Origin: SLFT01 sp964493075
GTDB taxonomy: Bacteria; Hydrogenedentota; Hydrogenedentia; Hydrogenedentales; CAITNO01
Length of the DNA stretch: 22,244 bases
Assembly (NCBI GenBank): GCA_964493075.1
Contig: CAZBNU010000051.1
Coordinates: 1-22,244 of the forward strand
Direction of reading: 5' to 3'
Position 1 is the stretch's first letter; every line of letters starts with the position of its first letter. The notes beneath the pieces are model-generated. The model made no database searches, was not told the DNA's origin, and saw only the letters and a program-made list of their open reading frames with translations. Both the position numbers and the translations under genes were made by a program. Below are positions 1-7,028 of the stretch, one piece after another.

Positions 1-94
1 GTTCAATATCCCGAATCCGTCCGTCAACCCGTGCAAGACAGGCCATCAATTCCAATAGCGCCTGTTTCTCCTCACGACTAAGTCTTTCAATCAT
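1..94 (-). CDS. TerB-like domain protein, N-terminal fragment (runs off left edge)
   Basis: Reading leftward from an ATG at 94, 31 codons stay open to the window edge. The peptide begins MIERLSREEKQALLELMACL and continues into ARVDGRIRDIE. A leading helix with alternating hydrophobic residues followed by an A-x-x-D-G-x-I-x-x-x-E stretch is the typical opening of the TerB/DUF533 all-helical domain, whose acidic residues may bind metal. A GAGGAAG ribosome binding site sits about six bases upstream. The gene starts 35 bases after the LRAT-like gene on the same strand, so the two are probably co-transcribed. The rest lies outside the window, so domain fusions and exact role cannot be judged. The start is well supported; the family call rests on one short segment. 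Confidence 0.55.
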   Translation of the reverse strand, partial: MIERLSREEKQALLELMACLARVDGRIRDIE

Positions 95-129
95 AATTAC
101 TTCCTCTATTTTTCAAATAATCACCAGTT

Positions 130-573
130 TTAAACGCCCGTTTTCCGATTGCCCTTTCCAAGAACTTTGGAAGCGACTGCGACTCCTATAGTTGTTACGC
201 CAACAAGCACAATCGTCGCGCCTATTCGCAAATATGACTTGACCTGTTCGCTTTCCGGCCTTCCTGTTTTGCAATACGTTGCAAAGTGTTCGCAATTTTT
301 ATATAACAAACTATAGCCATCCTGTTCCAAACATGCCTCCGCATTTTTTGCAGTTTCACACTGAGGCAACAGGTCAATGCCATCACCATATTCAACAAGA
401 ACTTTCTCGCCGCCTTGGAGAAATTCTGTCATGGTGGTACGACAAACCCGCGCATCTTTGCGACGCAACGGCTCCCCGGCAAGATGTATTACCGTCGCAT
501 CACCCATATCAATGCCATGGTGATAATACAAGCCATGCCAGCGCTTTACCATGATATGATCGCCACAAGCCAT
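130..573 (-). CDS. LRAT-domain (NlpC/P60-like) protein with C-terminal membrane anchor
   Basis: The 147-residue product shows the lecithin:retinol acyltransferase signature. A GDHIMV opening leads to YYHHGIDMGDATVIHL, giving two family histidines (H19, H30), and the catalytic-cysteine box NCEHFATYC follows with C94. Known members of this permuted papain-like fold are thiol acyltransferases or phospholipases of the H-rev107/LRAT type, so an acyl-transfer or lipid-hydrolysis role is likely; the substrate is unknown. After residue 113 a hydrophobic segment (about 116-136, rich in V, I, A and G) and a basic tail GKGNRKTGV look like a single C-terminal membrane anchor. There is no signal peptide. 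An AAGG ribosome binding site lies eight bases before the ATG. It is divergent from the exporter operon and upstream of the TerB-like gene. All three catalytic positions are present, so it should be active. Confidence 0.8.
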   Translation of the reverse strand: MACGDHIMVKRWHGLYYHHGIDMGDATVIHLAGEPLRRKDARVCRTTMTEFLQGGEKVLVEYGDGIDLLPQCETAKNAEACLEQDGYSLLYKNCEHFATYCKTGRPESEQVKSYLRIGATIVLVGVTTIGVAVASKVLGKGNRKTGV

Positions 574-607
574 AAATAAAACCTTGCGTTATAACGTGCA
601 TAATTCC

Positions 608-699
608 CACAACCCAGTTGTGCAGTTGTAGACACACTAACATAGTGCCCATGGGTAAGGAGTATATCATGCCTCAATATAGCATTTCCTATAAGGAAA
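608..699. promoter_or_regulatory. Cluster of short palindromes in the divergent control region
   Basis: The 312 bases between the divergent genes at 573 and 886 hold no gene. Three compact perfect inverted repeats sit here: CACAAC-CCA-GTTGTG at 608-622, CACTA-ACA-TAGTG at 635-647 and TTTCCT-ATA-AGGAAA at 685-699. A palindromic CGTTATAACG lies near 587-596, just upstream of the LRAT-like gene. Spacing and arm size resemble regulator binding sites, but the three sequences differ, so they are not copies of one operator. The stretch 700-780 is AT-rich. I found no convincing -35/-10 pair for the minus-strand gene. Regulation is inference. Confidence 0.35.
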
Positions 700-788
700 C
701 GAATCATACTAATACTTTTATATCTATCATAATTTATATTCTGTGCGCATATATACTGTAACATTTTCCAAACATCATTGTATTGTAC

Positions 789-816
789 TTGACACAGAGA
801 GATGCATCCATATGAT
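789..816 (+). promoter_or_regulatory. Sigma70-type promoter of the RND exporter operon
   Basis: TTGACA at 789-794 matches the -35 consensus exactly. A 16-base spacer follows, then TATGAT at 811-816, five of six to the -10 consensus. The predicted start near 823 leaves a leader of about 60 bases before the ATG at 886. No competing ORF lies in the leader. Confidence 0.7.
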
Positions 817-822
817 GTATCT
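800..822. promoter_or_regulatory. Operator-like inverted repeat overlapping the -10 box
   Basis: AGATGCATC at 800-808 and GATGTATCT at 814-822 form nine-base arms with one mismatch around a five-base centre (CATAT). The repeat covers the spacer and the -10 hexamer of the promoter at 789-816, a position where a dimeric TetR- or GntR-like repressor would block transcription. No regulator gene is encoded in this window. Confidence 0.5.
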
Positions 823-885
823 TGCAGTGGGTGTGTTTTTTATTGGAATGCAAAAAGTTGATTCAAGATAACAGGAATCTATGAA

Positions 886-3258
886 ATGAGTCGTAAACTT
901 GATGCGATCACCGTGCAATACGCAAAATGGCTTCTGTCACACCGCATACTTGCTATTGGCATTACGCTCATGGTTGTGGCGCTATGCGCAGCGGGGCTTC
1001 ATAACTTTGTGCTGAACAACGACTATGGGGCTTTTTTCGATCATGATGATCCTCGCATGAAGGCTTATGAAGATACCCAGGAGATGTACTCCAAGGACGA
1101 CACCGTATTTTTCGTTGTAACGGCCAACAACGGCAATGTTTTCGACCGGCAGGTTCTGGAAGCCATTGAATACCTCAGCGAGGAAGCATGGAAACTACCC
1201 CACGCCACCCGCGTTGACTCCCTCACGACCTATCAACATGCCTGGTCGGAAGAAGACGATCTGATGGTGAGCGCATTGGTAGAATCGCCATCAACCATGA
1301 GCGATGCTGATCTTGCCAAAGCACGTGAAATTGCCTATGCCGAGCCCCTGCTGCAAAACCGGCTGGTCAAAGAGGGCAGCCCGGTGACCGGCGTAAATGT
1401 TACCATTAACATACCAAAGGAGCTGCCACGCGCCTCCATAGGCATCACCGAAGCGGCGGAAAAACTCATGGCGGAAACTGCCGAACGCTTTCCCGCTGTC
1501 TCTCTCAAACTCACCGGAATAATACCGCTGAACAACGCATTTTTGGTGGTCGCGCTGTTTGACGTATCCTACCTCGTTCCGATTATGTTGCTCATCATCG
1601 TAGTAACCATGGCATTTTTGCTGAAATCAATGACCCTCATGCTGGCAACTGTGGTGGTGGTCGTATTTTCCGCCTTCTCTGCGCTGGGCATTCTTTCCTG
1701 GCTGAACTATGAAACTGCTGGTCCCCTCGCCATGCTTCCCCTGATTGTAATGACCCTCGCAGTAGCAAACTGCATTCATATTCTGGTCAGCATTCAGGCT
1801 ATCATGCGCAAAGGTGAGGAAAAGATGAACGCCATTGTAGAAAGCATTCGCATCAACATGGTGCCCGTGTTCATCACCAGCCTGACTACCGCTATCGGTT
1901 TTCTTTGCATGATCGTAACACCGGTGCCGCCACTACACGATCTGGGCATATTCACCGCCGTGGGCGTATTGTTCTCTTTCTGGCTGTCCATATTCTTCCT
2001 GCCCGTTATTGTTTCAATGCTTCCGTTCCGGGTTCCGCAGATGTCCGCCAAAGAGAAAGTTCGTACCCCGATGGAATACCTGGGCGAGTTTGTCATCGCT
2101 AACAAGGGTGTTATATGCATCAGCCTGACAGTTATTACCCTTCTGATTGCCATGAATATCTCGTCTATCCGGATAAACAATCAGTTTGTGGAATGGTTTG
2201 AAAAGGGATTTCCAATCCGGCAGGATACGGAATATGCAATGGACAACCTGACCGGTATTTACCAATTGATTTTCAATGTTCCGGCAAAAGAAAGCGGCGG
2301 CATGAACGAACCGGAATATCTCGCTCATCTGGACAACTTCTCGGAATGGCTGCGGGATCAGGAGGGTGTCGTGCATGTAAGTAGCATCGCCAGCACGATG
2401 AAAAGGCTTAATCGCGCCATGCACGGTGATGACCCCGCCATGTATAAAATCCCGGAATCACGGGAAATGGCAGCCCAATACCTGCTGTTGTACGAAATGT
2501 CGCTGCCTGCGGGCATTGCGCTTAACACAGAGGTGAACATAGACAAATCTGCTTCGCGGATGGTGGTGACCACCAGCAACCTGCGATCCGAAGAAATGTC
2601 GCGGCTTATATCAAAGATTGAATCGTGGGAGCAGCAGAATCTGCCGGAGTACATGTTTTCCCCCACACTGGGACCTGCTGTGATGATGGCTGAAGTAGCA
2701 CGCACCATGATGGAATCCATGATGTACAGTGCGCCCCTTGCGCTGTTATTGGTATCCATTGCGCTGATGATTGCCCTTCGCAGTTTCCGCTATGGCCTTA
2801 TCAGTCTTGTCCCGAATCTTATGCCTCTTGCGGTGGGCTTCGGCATCTGGGGATTGCTGGGAAAAGAAATGAACTTTAGCATGACCACCATTATCGCCAT
2901 GAGCGTGGGTATCGTAGTGGACGACACTGTACACTTTATGTCAAAATACCTGCGGGCACGACGCGAATACGGCCTCTCACCGGAAGATGGCGTTCGATAT
3001 GCCTTCTCATCCGTCGGCAAGGCCATGTGGGTAACCTCGTTCATTCTTGTGGCAGGTTTCTCCATCATGACAATTTCGCCAATGATGTACTCTGATAACA
3101 TGGGAATGCTTACCAGTTTTATCATCATTGCGGCCCTCGTCGGTGACTTTATGTTGCTGCCGTCGATCCTGATTTATACGGACTGCCAGCACGAAAGTGA
3201 ACATGCAACTCTCAAGGAAGTACAACATGAAGAGAAAGTTATTGCTGTTGAGGCGTAA
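886..3258 (+). CDS. RND/MMPL-family exporter
   Basis: The 790-residue inner-membrane protein has the duplicated RND layout. It has one N-terminal membrane helix (about 19-40), a periplasmic loop, a helix bundle (about 225-430), a second loop and a second bundle (about 610-765). The size fits the short RND superfamily exporters (COG1033, MMPL) rather than the 1000-residue drug pumps. The helix motif SVGIVVDDTVHF carries D679 and D680, the proton-relay aspartates of the second half. The equivalent site of the first half reads TLAVANCIHI (N295-C296), so an acidic residue usual in relatives is absent there. The downstream LolA-like and barrel genes overlap or follow closely, pointing to export of a lipid or hydrophobic cargo across the envelope. 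Hopanoid exporter HpnN and mycobacterial MmpL are distant relatives; the cargo here is unknown. The start has only a weak ribosome binding site. Confidence 0.85.
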   Translation: MSRKLDAITVQYAKWLLSHRILAIGITLMVVALCAAGLHNFVLNNDYGAFFDHDDPRMKAYEDTQEMYSKDDTVFFVVTANNGNVFDRQVLEAIEYLSEEAWKLPHATRVDSLTTYQHAWSEEDDLMVSALVESPSTMSDADLAKAREIAYAEPLLQNRLVKEGSPVTGVNVTINIPKELPRASIGITEAAEKLMAETAERFPAVSLKLTGIIPLNNAFLVVALFDVSYLVPIMLLIIVVTMAFLLKSMTLMLATVVVVVFSAFSALGILSWLNYETAGPLAMLPLIVMTLAVANCIHILVSIQAIMRKGEEKMNAIVESIRINMVPVFITSLTTAIGFLCMIVTPVPPLHDLGIFTAVGVLFSFWLSIFFLPVIVSMLPFRVPQMSAKEKVRTPMEYLGEFVIANKGVICISLTVITLLIAMNISSIRINNQFVEWFEKGFPIRQDTEYAMDNLTGIYQLIFNVPAKESGGMNEPEYLAHLDNFSEWLRDQEGVVHVSSIASTMKRLNRAMHGDDPAMYKIPESREMAAQYLLLYEMSLPAGIALNTEVNIDKSASRMVVTTSNLRSEEMSRLISKIESWEQQNLPEYMFSPTLGPAVMMAEVARTMMESMMYSAPLALLLVSIALMIALRSFRYGLISLVPNLMPLAVGFGIWGLLGKEMNFSMTTIIAMSVGIVVDDTVHFMSKYLRARREYGLSPEDGVRYAFSSVGKAMWVTSFILVAGFSIMTISPMMYSDNMGMLTSFIIIAALVGDFMLLPSILIYTDCQHESEHATLKEVQHEEKVIAVEA

Positions 3259-4039
3259 CCTTGCAGTTTTTTCAATTCTGATTTGCCTGTTGACAGGCGT
3301 GGTTTTCGGTGATGATTTGTCTCCCGAAGAACGGGGACTACAGATTGCCAAAGATGCCTTTCAGCGGGATACGGGATATGGCGACAGCGATTCCGAACTG
3401 TCCATGGTGTTGCGCCTTGGATCGGGACAGGAAGCCAAACGAGAACTTAGAATTCGCACGCTGGAGATTTCTGAGACCGAAACACGGGCCATGGTCATTT
3501 TTGACACCCCCGCAGACGTACGCGGCACGGCCTTACTTACCCACTCCTTTACCGATAAGGACGACTCACAATGGCTTTACCTGCCGGAAATCAAACGCGA
3601 AAAACGGATTTCCGGCGGAGGACGCTCCGGCCCATTCATGGGCAGTGAGTTTTCCTTTGAAGATATGAGCTCCCAACGGGTGGAAAAATTTACCTATAAG
3701 TATATGGGGGACGAAACCCTCAATGACATGGTATGCCATATTCTTGAGCGTTATCCAACCGATAAGGGTTCCGGCTACACCAAGCAGGTGGCATGGCTGG
3801 ATACGGAACACCTGCGCGTCCACAAGGTGGATTATTATGACCGACGCGGCGAACTCCTGAAGACGCTTACCGCCACCGGTTACGAGCAACACGACGAAAA
3901 ATTCTGGCGGCCCACTACCATGGAAATGCTTAACCATCAAACGGGACGCAGCACTTTGCTCGAATGGAAGAACACCAAGTTCAATAATAATTTTACGGCG
4001 CGTGAATTTGAGCCTAATGCCCTGCGTAACGCCCGCTGA
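3227..4039 (+). CDS. Periplasmic outer-membrane lipoprotein-sorting (LolA-like) protein
   Basis: The 270-residue product begins MKRKLLLLRRNLAVFSILIC and has a clear signal peptide ending near residue 28 (VVFG/DD), with no lipobox cysteine. The mature part matches the LolA-like family annotated as outer membrane lipoprotein-sorting protein, including DDSQWLYLPEIKREKRISGG and a YYDRRGELLKTL strand. Such proteins have an open beta-sheet with a hydrophobic cavity that carries lipids or lipoproteins through the periplasm. Two earlier in-frame starts exist (GTG 3197, ATG 3203). The ATG at 3227 is chosen because AAGGAAG lies seven bases before it and it gives the cleanest signal peptide. The gene overlaps the exporter by 32 bases, suggesting translational coupling. 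It is probably the periplasmic shuttle for the exporter's cargo. Confidence 0.8.
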   Translation: MKRKLLLLRRNLAVFSILICLLTGVVFGDDLSPEERGLQIAKDAFQRDTGYGDSDSELSMVLRLGSGQEAKRELRIRTLEISETETRAMVIFDTPADVRGTALLTHSFTDKDDSQWLYLPEIKREKRISGGGRSGPFMGSEFSFEDMSSQRVEKFTYKYMGDETLNDMVCHILERYPTDKGSGYTKQVAWLDTEHLRVHKVDYYDRRGELLKTLTATGYEQHDEKFWRPTTMEMLNHQTGRSTLLEWKNTKFNNNFTAREFEPNALRNAR

Positions 4040-4068
4040 TATTCCCCATTAACCTGCAGAGGGCATTC

Positions 4069-5352
4069 ATGAAAAGGCATTCACTTACCGTTATCTTGCT
4101 TGCAGCCATGCCGCTGCTGTTCTCCCTTTCCGATGCAACAGCAGGAGATTTCAAGGGCAACATCACAGCAGAAACCCGACTCTTTCCAGTCGCCCCGCTG
4201 TATCCAGAGCAACACGGTCATAACCTCTCCCTTTCCTTCCAGGGCGAGTACCACCACGAGTGGCCTGACCGAAGTGAATATCTCGTATTCTCACCTTTCC
4301 TGCGTTTAGACCAGCACGACAGCCACCGCACCCATGCAGACATCCGGGAACTATACTGGCATAAAAGCGCTGTCGACTGGGAATTGCGTCTGGGAATTTG
4401 CAAGGTATTCTGGGGCGTCACTGAATCACAGCATCTGGTGGATATCATTAACCAGACCGACATGGCGGAAGGATTGCTCACCAGCGCAAAACTTGGCCAG
4501 CCGATGGTAAATTTCTCCTGGATACAGAACTGGGGCACCCTTGATTTTTACGCCATGCCTTACTTCAGAGAAGGCACGTTCACAGGAAGGCATGGACGTT
4601 TCAGGGCGCCCATATCTATTACCTGCGGTGATGCAGAATACGAATCAGGTGCGGAAGAATGGCATCCTGATTTCGCGGTACGGTACTCCCATTACTTTGG
4701 CAACCTTGATCTTGGCTTGTCCCATTTTTCCGGTACCAGCCGGGACCCACGATTCCTGGTAGAGGCATACGGCATTACCGTTTCCCCGGAATCACAATGG
4801 ATAAATCTCACTGGTACGCGGATCAACTCGCCGATTATCGGACTGCTCTCCAAAATCCCGAATGCACGGCTAATTCCCTATTATGACCAGATAGAACAGA
4901 CGGGTCTTGACCTGCAATATATTTTGGGCGACTGGACGCTCAAACTGGAGGCCATCCACCGCAGTGGTCAGAATCGTACCTTTACCGCCGCAACCGGTGG
5001 TGTGGAATACACCTTCTTTTCCGTCTTTAAGAGCGCGTTGGACGTTACGGGAATTCTGGAATACATGTGGGATAGTCGAGGCAGCAAGACCTTGAATCCC
5101 CTGCAGAACGATATCTTCTGCGGCGCCCGCATCAATTTCAATGATGTGCGAGGAACCAGCATCACCACCGGCGCTATTGTGGATGCTGGCACAGGTGCAA
5201 CAGCCTGGGGTGTGGAAGCATCACGGCGACTGGGGGAAAACTGGAAAATCAGTCTTGAAGCAACCCTCTTTGCGAATATCCCCGCCGACGATCTCTTCAC
5301 AACCGTGCGCAAAGACGATTACATTCAAACAGAACTTACCTGGTATTTTTAA
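4069..5352 (+). CDS. Outer-membrane beta-barrel protein (DUF1302/porin-like)
   Basis: The 427-residue protein has an N-terminal signal peptide (cleavage near residue 25, ATA/GD). It is followed by alternating amphipathic strands with many aromatic girdle residues, and ends ...TELTWYF, the C-terminal phenylalanine signature recognised by the BAM assembly machinery. The segment RELYWHKSAVDWELRLGICK with VFWGVTESQHLVDIINQTD resembles the 'lrxGxqxxxWGexdxxxxxDxxnPxD' region of DUF1302-type barrels. A ribosome binding site AGAGGG sits five bases before the ATG, and the gene starts 29 bases after the LolA-like gene, so it is the third member of the operon. It probably provides the outer-membrane end of the route served by the exporter. 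A barrel is well supported; the exact family is less certain. Confidence 0.75.
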   Translation: MKRHSLTVILLAAMPLLFSLSDATAGDFKGNITAETRLFPVAPLYPEQHGHNLSLSFQGEYHHEWPDRSEYLVFSPFLRLDQHDSHRTHADIRELYWHKSAVDWELRLGICKVFWGVTESQHLVDIINQTDMAEGLLTSAKLGQPMVNFSWIQNWGTLDFYAMPYFREGTFTGRHGRFRAPISITCGDAEYESGAEEWHPDFAVRYSHYFGNLDLGLSHFSGTSRDPRFLVEAYGITVSPESQWINLTGTRINSPIIGLLSKIPNARLIPYYDQIEQTGLDLQYILGDWTLKLEAIHRSGQNRTFTAATGGVEYTFFSVFKSALDVTGILEYMWDSRGSKTLNPLQNDIFCGARINFNDVRGTSITTGAIVDAGTGATAWGVEASRRLGENWKISLEATLFANIPADDLFTTVRKDDYIQTELTWYF

Positions 5353-5392
5353 ACACAACGCAAAGCCGTTAACACTCAACTGGACAACAAAA

Positions 5393-5432
5393 AACGCAAC
5401 AGATTTTTCATCTGCTGCGTTGTCTTTTTTTT
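5393..5432. terminator. Bidirectional intrinsic terminator between the envelope operon and rpsU
   Basis: ACGCAACAGAT at 5394-5404 pairs with ATCTGCTGCGT at 5410-5420 (one mismatch), extended by an A-T pair, with a five-base loop. On the plus strand the stem is followed by TTGTC and eight T; on the minus strand it is followed by six T. It therefore serves both convergent units: the exporter operon ending at 5352 and rpsU ending at 5457. Confidence 0.85.
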
Positions 5433-5456
5433 AATCAGGGGAGTAAGAAAATGGAA

Positions 5457-5642
5457 CTACATTTCTTCCAATATGGCACGGGCAACTGCCTTCGCCAGTC
5501 GGCGGCGACGCTGATCAGAGGGCTTCTCAAAATGCTGCACCTCTTTAAGCCGCTGCATGAGTCCTTCTTTATTGCACTTCTTCTTGAAGCGACGCAATGC
5601 CTTTTCAAAAGGCTCGTCAGACTTGACACGAACTTTCGTCAC
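5457..5642 (-). CDS. rpsU: Small ribosomal subunit protein bS21
   Basis: The 61-residue basic protein begins (M)TKVRVKSDEPFEKALRRFKK and continues with KCNKEGLMQRLKEVQHFEKP, then a run of arginines, the classic bS21 sequence. bS21 binds the 30S platform near the anti-Shine-Dalgarno end of 16S rRNA and helps initiation. The frame is open further upstream, but the GTG at 5642 is chosen: it gives the conserved N-terminus and is preceded by GGGGAGG ten bases away. The stop is TAG. It stands alone, convergent with the envelope operon and sharing its terminator. Length is normal for the family (about 58-70). Confidence 0.93.
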   Translation of the reverse strand: MTKVRVKSDEPFEKALRRFKKKCNKEGLMQRLKEVQHFEKPSDQRRRRLAKAVARAILEEM

Positions 5643-5777
5643 GCGAATACAACCTCCCCTCTGCAATAATATACGGCGCATCCAAAAAAGCAACGCCGGT
5701 TGGGGTTTTCAATAAACATTTAATTTTAGTTCCTTGGGGAAACATAAACAAAATACACGCTAATACACAGGACAGCT

Positions 5778-5807
5778 ATTGTAACAAACAGACGCGGAAG
5801 GTGTCAA
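5778..5807 (-). promoter_or_regulatory. Probable rpsU promoter
   Basis: On the minus strand TTGACA (5807-5802) is followed after 18 bases by TACAAT (5783-5778). This puts the start near 5771 and gives an rpsU leader of about 130 bases. The -35 is a perfect consensus and the -10 matches five of six. The leader shows no strong hairpin. bS21 autoregulation through such a leader is possible but is not shown by the sequence. Confidence 0.5.
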
Positions 5808-5890
5808 AAAAAATGTAACCGTCCCAGAGTAAGGGTGGGTGAACAGCAGCGAAAACCACCGTTTACGACAGATGATGCCGCTACCGTAGT

Positions 5891-5919
5891 TTGCTTTCAT
5901 GCCGTTATTCATTTACTAT
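5891..5919 (+). promoter_or_regulatory. Possible promoter for the thioredoxin-propeller operon
   Basis: TTGCTT at 5891-5896 and TACTAT at 5914-5919 are 17 bases apart, a moderate sigma70-type match. The 400-base stretch between rpsU (5642) and the ATG at 6044 holds no credible gene. Beyond this site and the rpsU promoter I see only a weakly structured segment around 5790-5870. The implied leader is about 118 bases. Confidence 0.35.
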
Positions 5920-6043
5920 AAACAGACATGAACAATAGTGCGTTTTTTGGAGATGTGCTATCTAATACTGAGGCTCGCCCACAGCGTGGCGGTGTATTGG
6001 CGGGTTTTGTACAATGCCACAAAGAACAAGGAGGAGTGAGGTT

Positions 6044-7003
6044 ATGCGTCGTTTATTTACTTGTTTCCATGCTTTTCTGACCGTAACTATTGCGATCGTG
6101 CTACCTGTTTACTGGACTGTACTAATTCTCTTTGGTAGGGGTTCGGGATATTTTCGGGGGGTACGTCTGGGGCCTATTGCCTATGGCACAGAAAATCTGA
6201 TGCTGTTCACGCTTATCCTGGGACCCACTGCACTTTTTAGTTTTTTTTATATACTGCGACGAACCTCCAGGGATGGACAGCGGCTTATATGGTGGCGCAG
6301 CCTGCCTTTTATGAGTAACTGGTATGCCGCACAAACAACGGTAGCACTGGCCGTATTGTTGGGTTTTGGAGTGCCCTGGTCAAGCGTTATATCCACAAAT
6401 TGGATTGAGACCATTTCCAATCTATCTCAGGGGAAGCAGCAACCCACACCCCCTTCTGACGAAAGCCTGAAATATCCCGATTTGCCGCTGACGACTTTCG
6501 ACCCCCATGACTGGAGCATAAATGATATTAATGGCAACACAGTTCCCATGACGGAATTCAAGGGCAAGGCTGTGTTCCTGAATTTCTGGGCGACTTGGTG
6601 TGGCTACTGCATTTACGAGTTCCCGAACATCCAGAAACTGTACGATGCTGTGAAGGATACGCCAAACCTGGCATTTATTTTTCTGTCCCCAGAAGACCCC
6701 GAAGTGGTAAAAAAATGGGCAGAAACACAGGAATACACCTTCCCGATCTACACCATTTCCCGGACAGACCTGCCAGCGGAATTTACACCAAGCGGATTCC
6801 CGACCACCTTCATGCTTGCTCCCGATGGACGCATCGCCTTCCGCCATTCCGGGTTTGCCGCCTGGGACGGCGAGAAAACACAGACCTTCCTGAAAGCACT
6901 GGCTGAAACCGCTGCTGCAGAACAGGAAATGCCAAACCAGCCCGAACAAACCAATTCACCCGATATGTCCAATCCGTCCGATCCGTCCAATCCCCCACAG
7001 TAG
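6044..7003 (+). CDS. Membrane-anchored TlpA/ResA-like thioredoxin-fold protein
   Basis: The 319-residue protein has three predicted membrane helices (about 7-30, 48-70, 92-115). An odd number of helices with a short N-terminus would place the following domain in the periplasm. The C-terminal half is a TlpA/AhpC-TSA-type thioredoxin: NFWATWCGYCIYEFPNIQKL gives the redox pair C186-x-x-C189, and GFPTTFMLAPDG gives the cis-proline (P253). Known relatives reduce periplasmic disulfides or serve cytochrome c maturation; no cytochrome genes are visible here. The ATG at 6044 is chosen over one at 6014 because AAGGAGG lies nine bases before it. The gene ends 25 bases before propeller gene 1, so they form an operon. 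The last 12 residues before the final Gln (DMSNPSDPSNPP) are encoded by a 9-bp repeat array and look like a late addition. Confidence 0.8.
   Translation: MRRLFTCFHAFLTVTIAIVLPVYWTVLILFGRGSGYFRGVRLGPIAYGTENLMLFTLILGPTALFSFFYILRRTSRDGQRLIWWRSLPFMSNWYAAQTTVALAVLLGFGVPWSSVISTNWIETISNLSQGKQQPTPPSDESLKYPDLPLTTFDPHDWSINDINGNTVPMTEFKGKAVFLNFWATWCGYCIYEFPNIQKLYDAVKDTPNLAFIFLSPEDPEVVKKWAETQEYTFPIYTISRTDLPAEFTPSGFPTTFMLAPDGRIAFRHSGFAAWDGEKTQTFLKALAETAAAEQEMPNQPEQTNSPDMSNPSDPSNPPQ
6962..6997 (+). repeat. In-frame 9-bp tandem repeat forming the TlpA-like protein tail
   Basis: Four consecutive 9-base units, GATATGTCC, AATCCGTCC, GATCCGTCC and AATCCCCCA, encode the tripeptides DMS, NPS, DPS and NPP just before the stop codon. 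Read on the minus strand the first three fit GGACNNATN, the same pattern as the intergenic arrays at 14146-14232. A repeat array appears to have been captured as coding sequence. Confidence 0.65.
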
Positions 7004-7028
7004 CCGCCAAACCAACCCAGGAGGGACT

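Noticed and set aside
3197..3226. Earlier starts (GTG 3197, ATG 3203) for the LolA-like gene
   Set aside because: They add a charged stretch before the signal peptide, and the AAGGAAG site fits only the ATG at 3227.
6014..6043. Earlier ATG for the TlpA-like gene
   Set aside because: No ribosome binding site before it; the AAGGAGG lies between it and the ATG at 6044.
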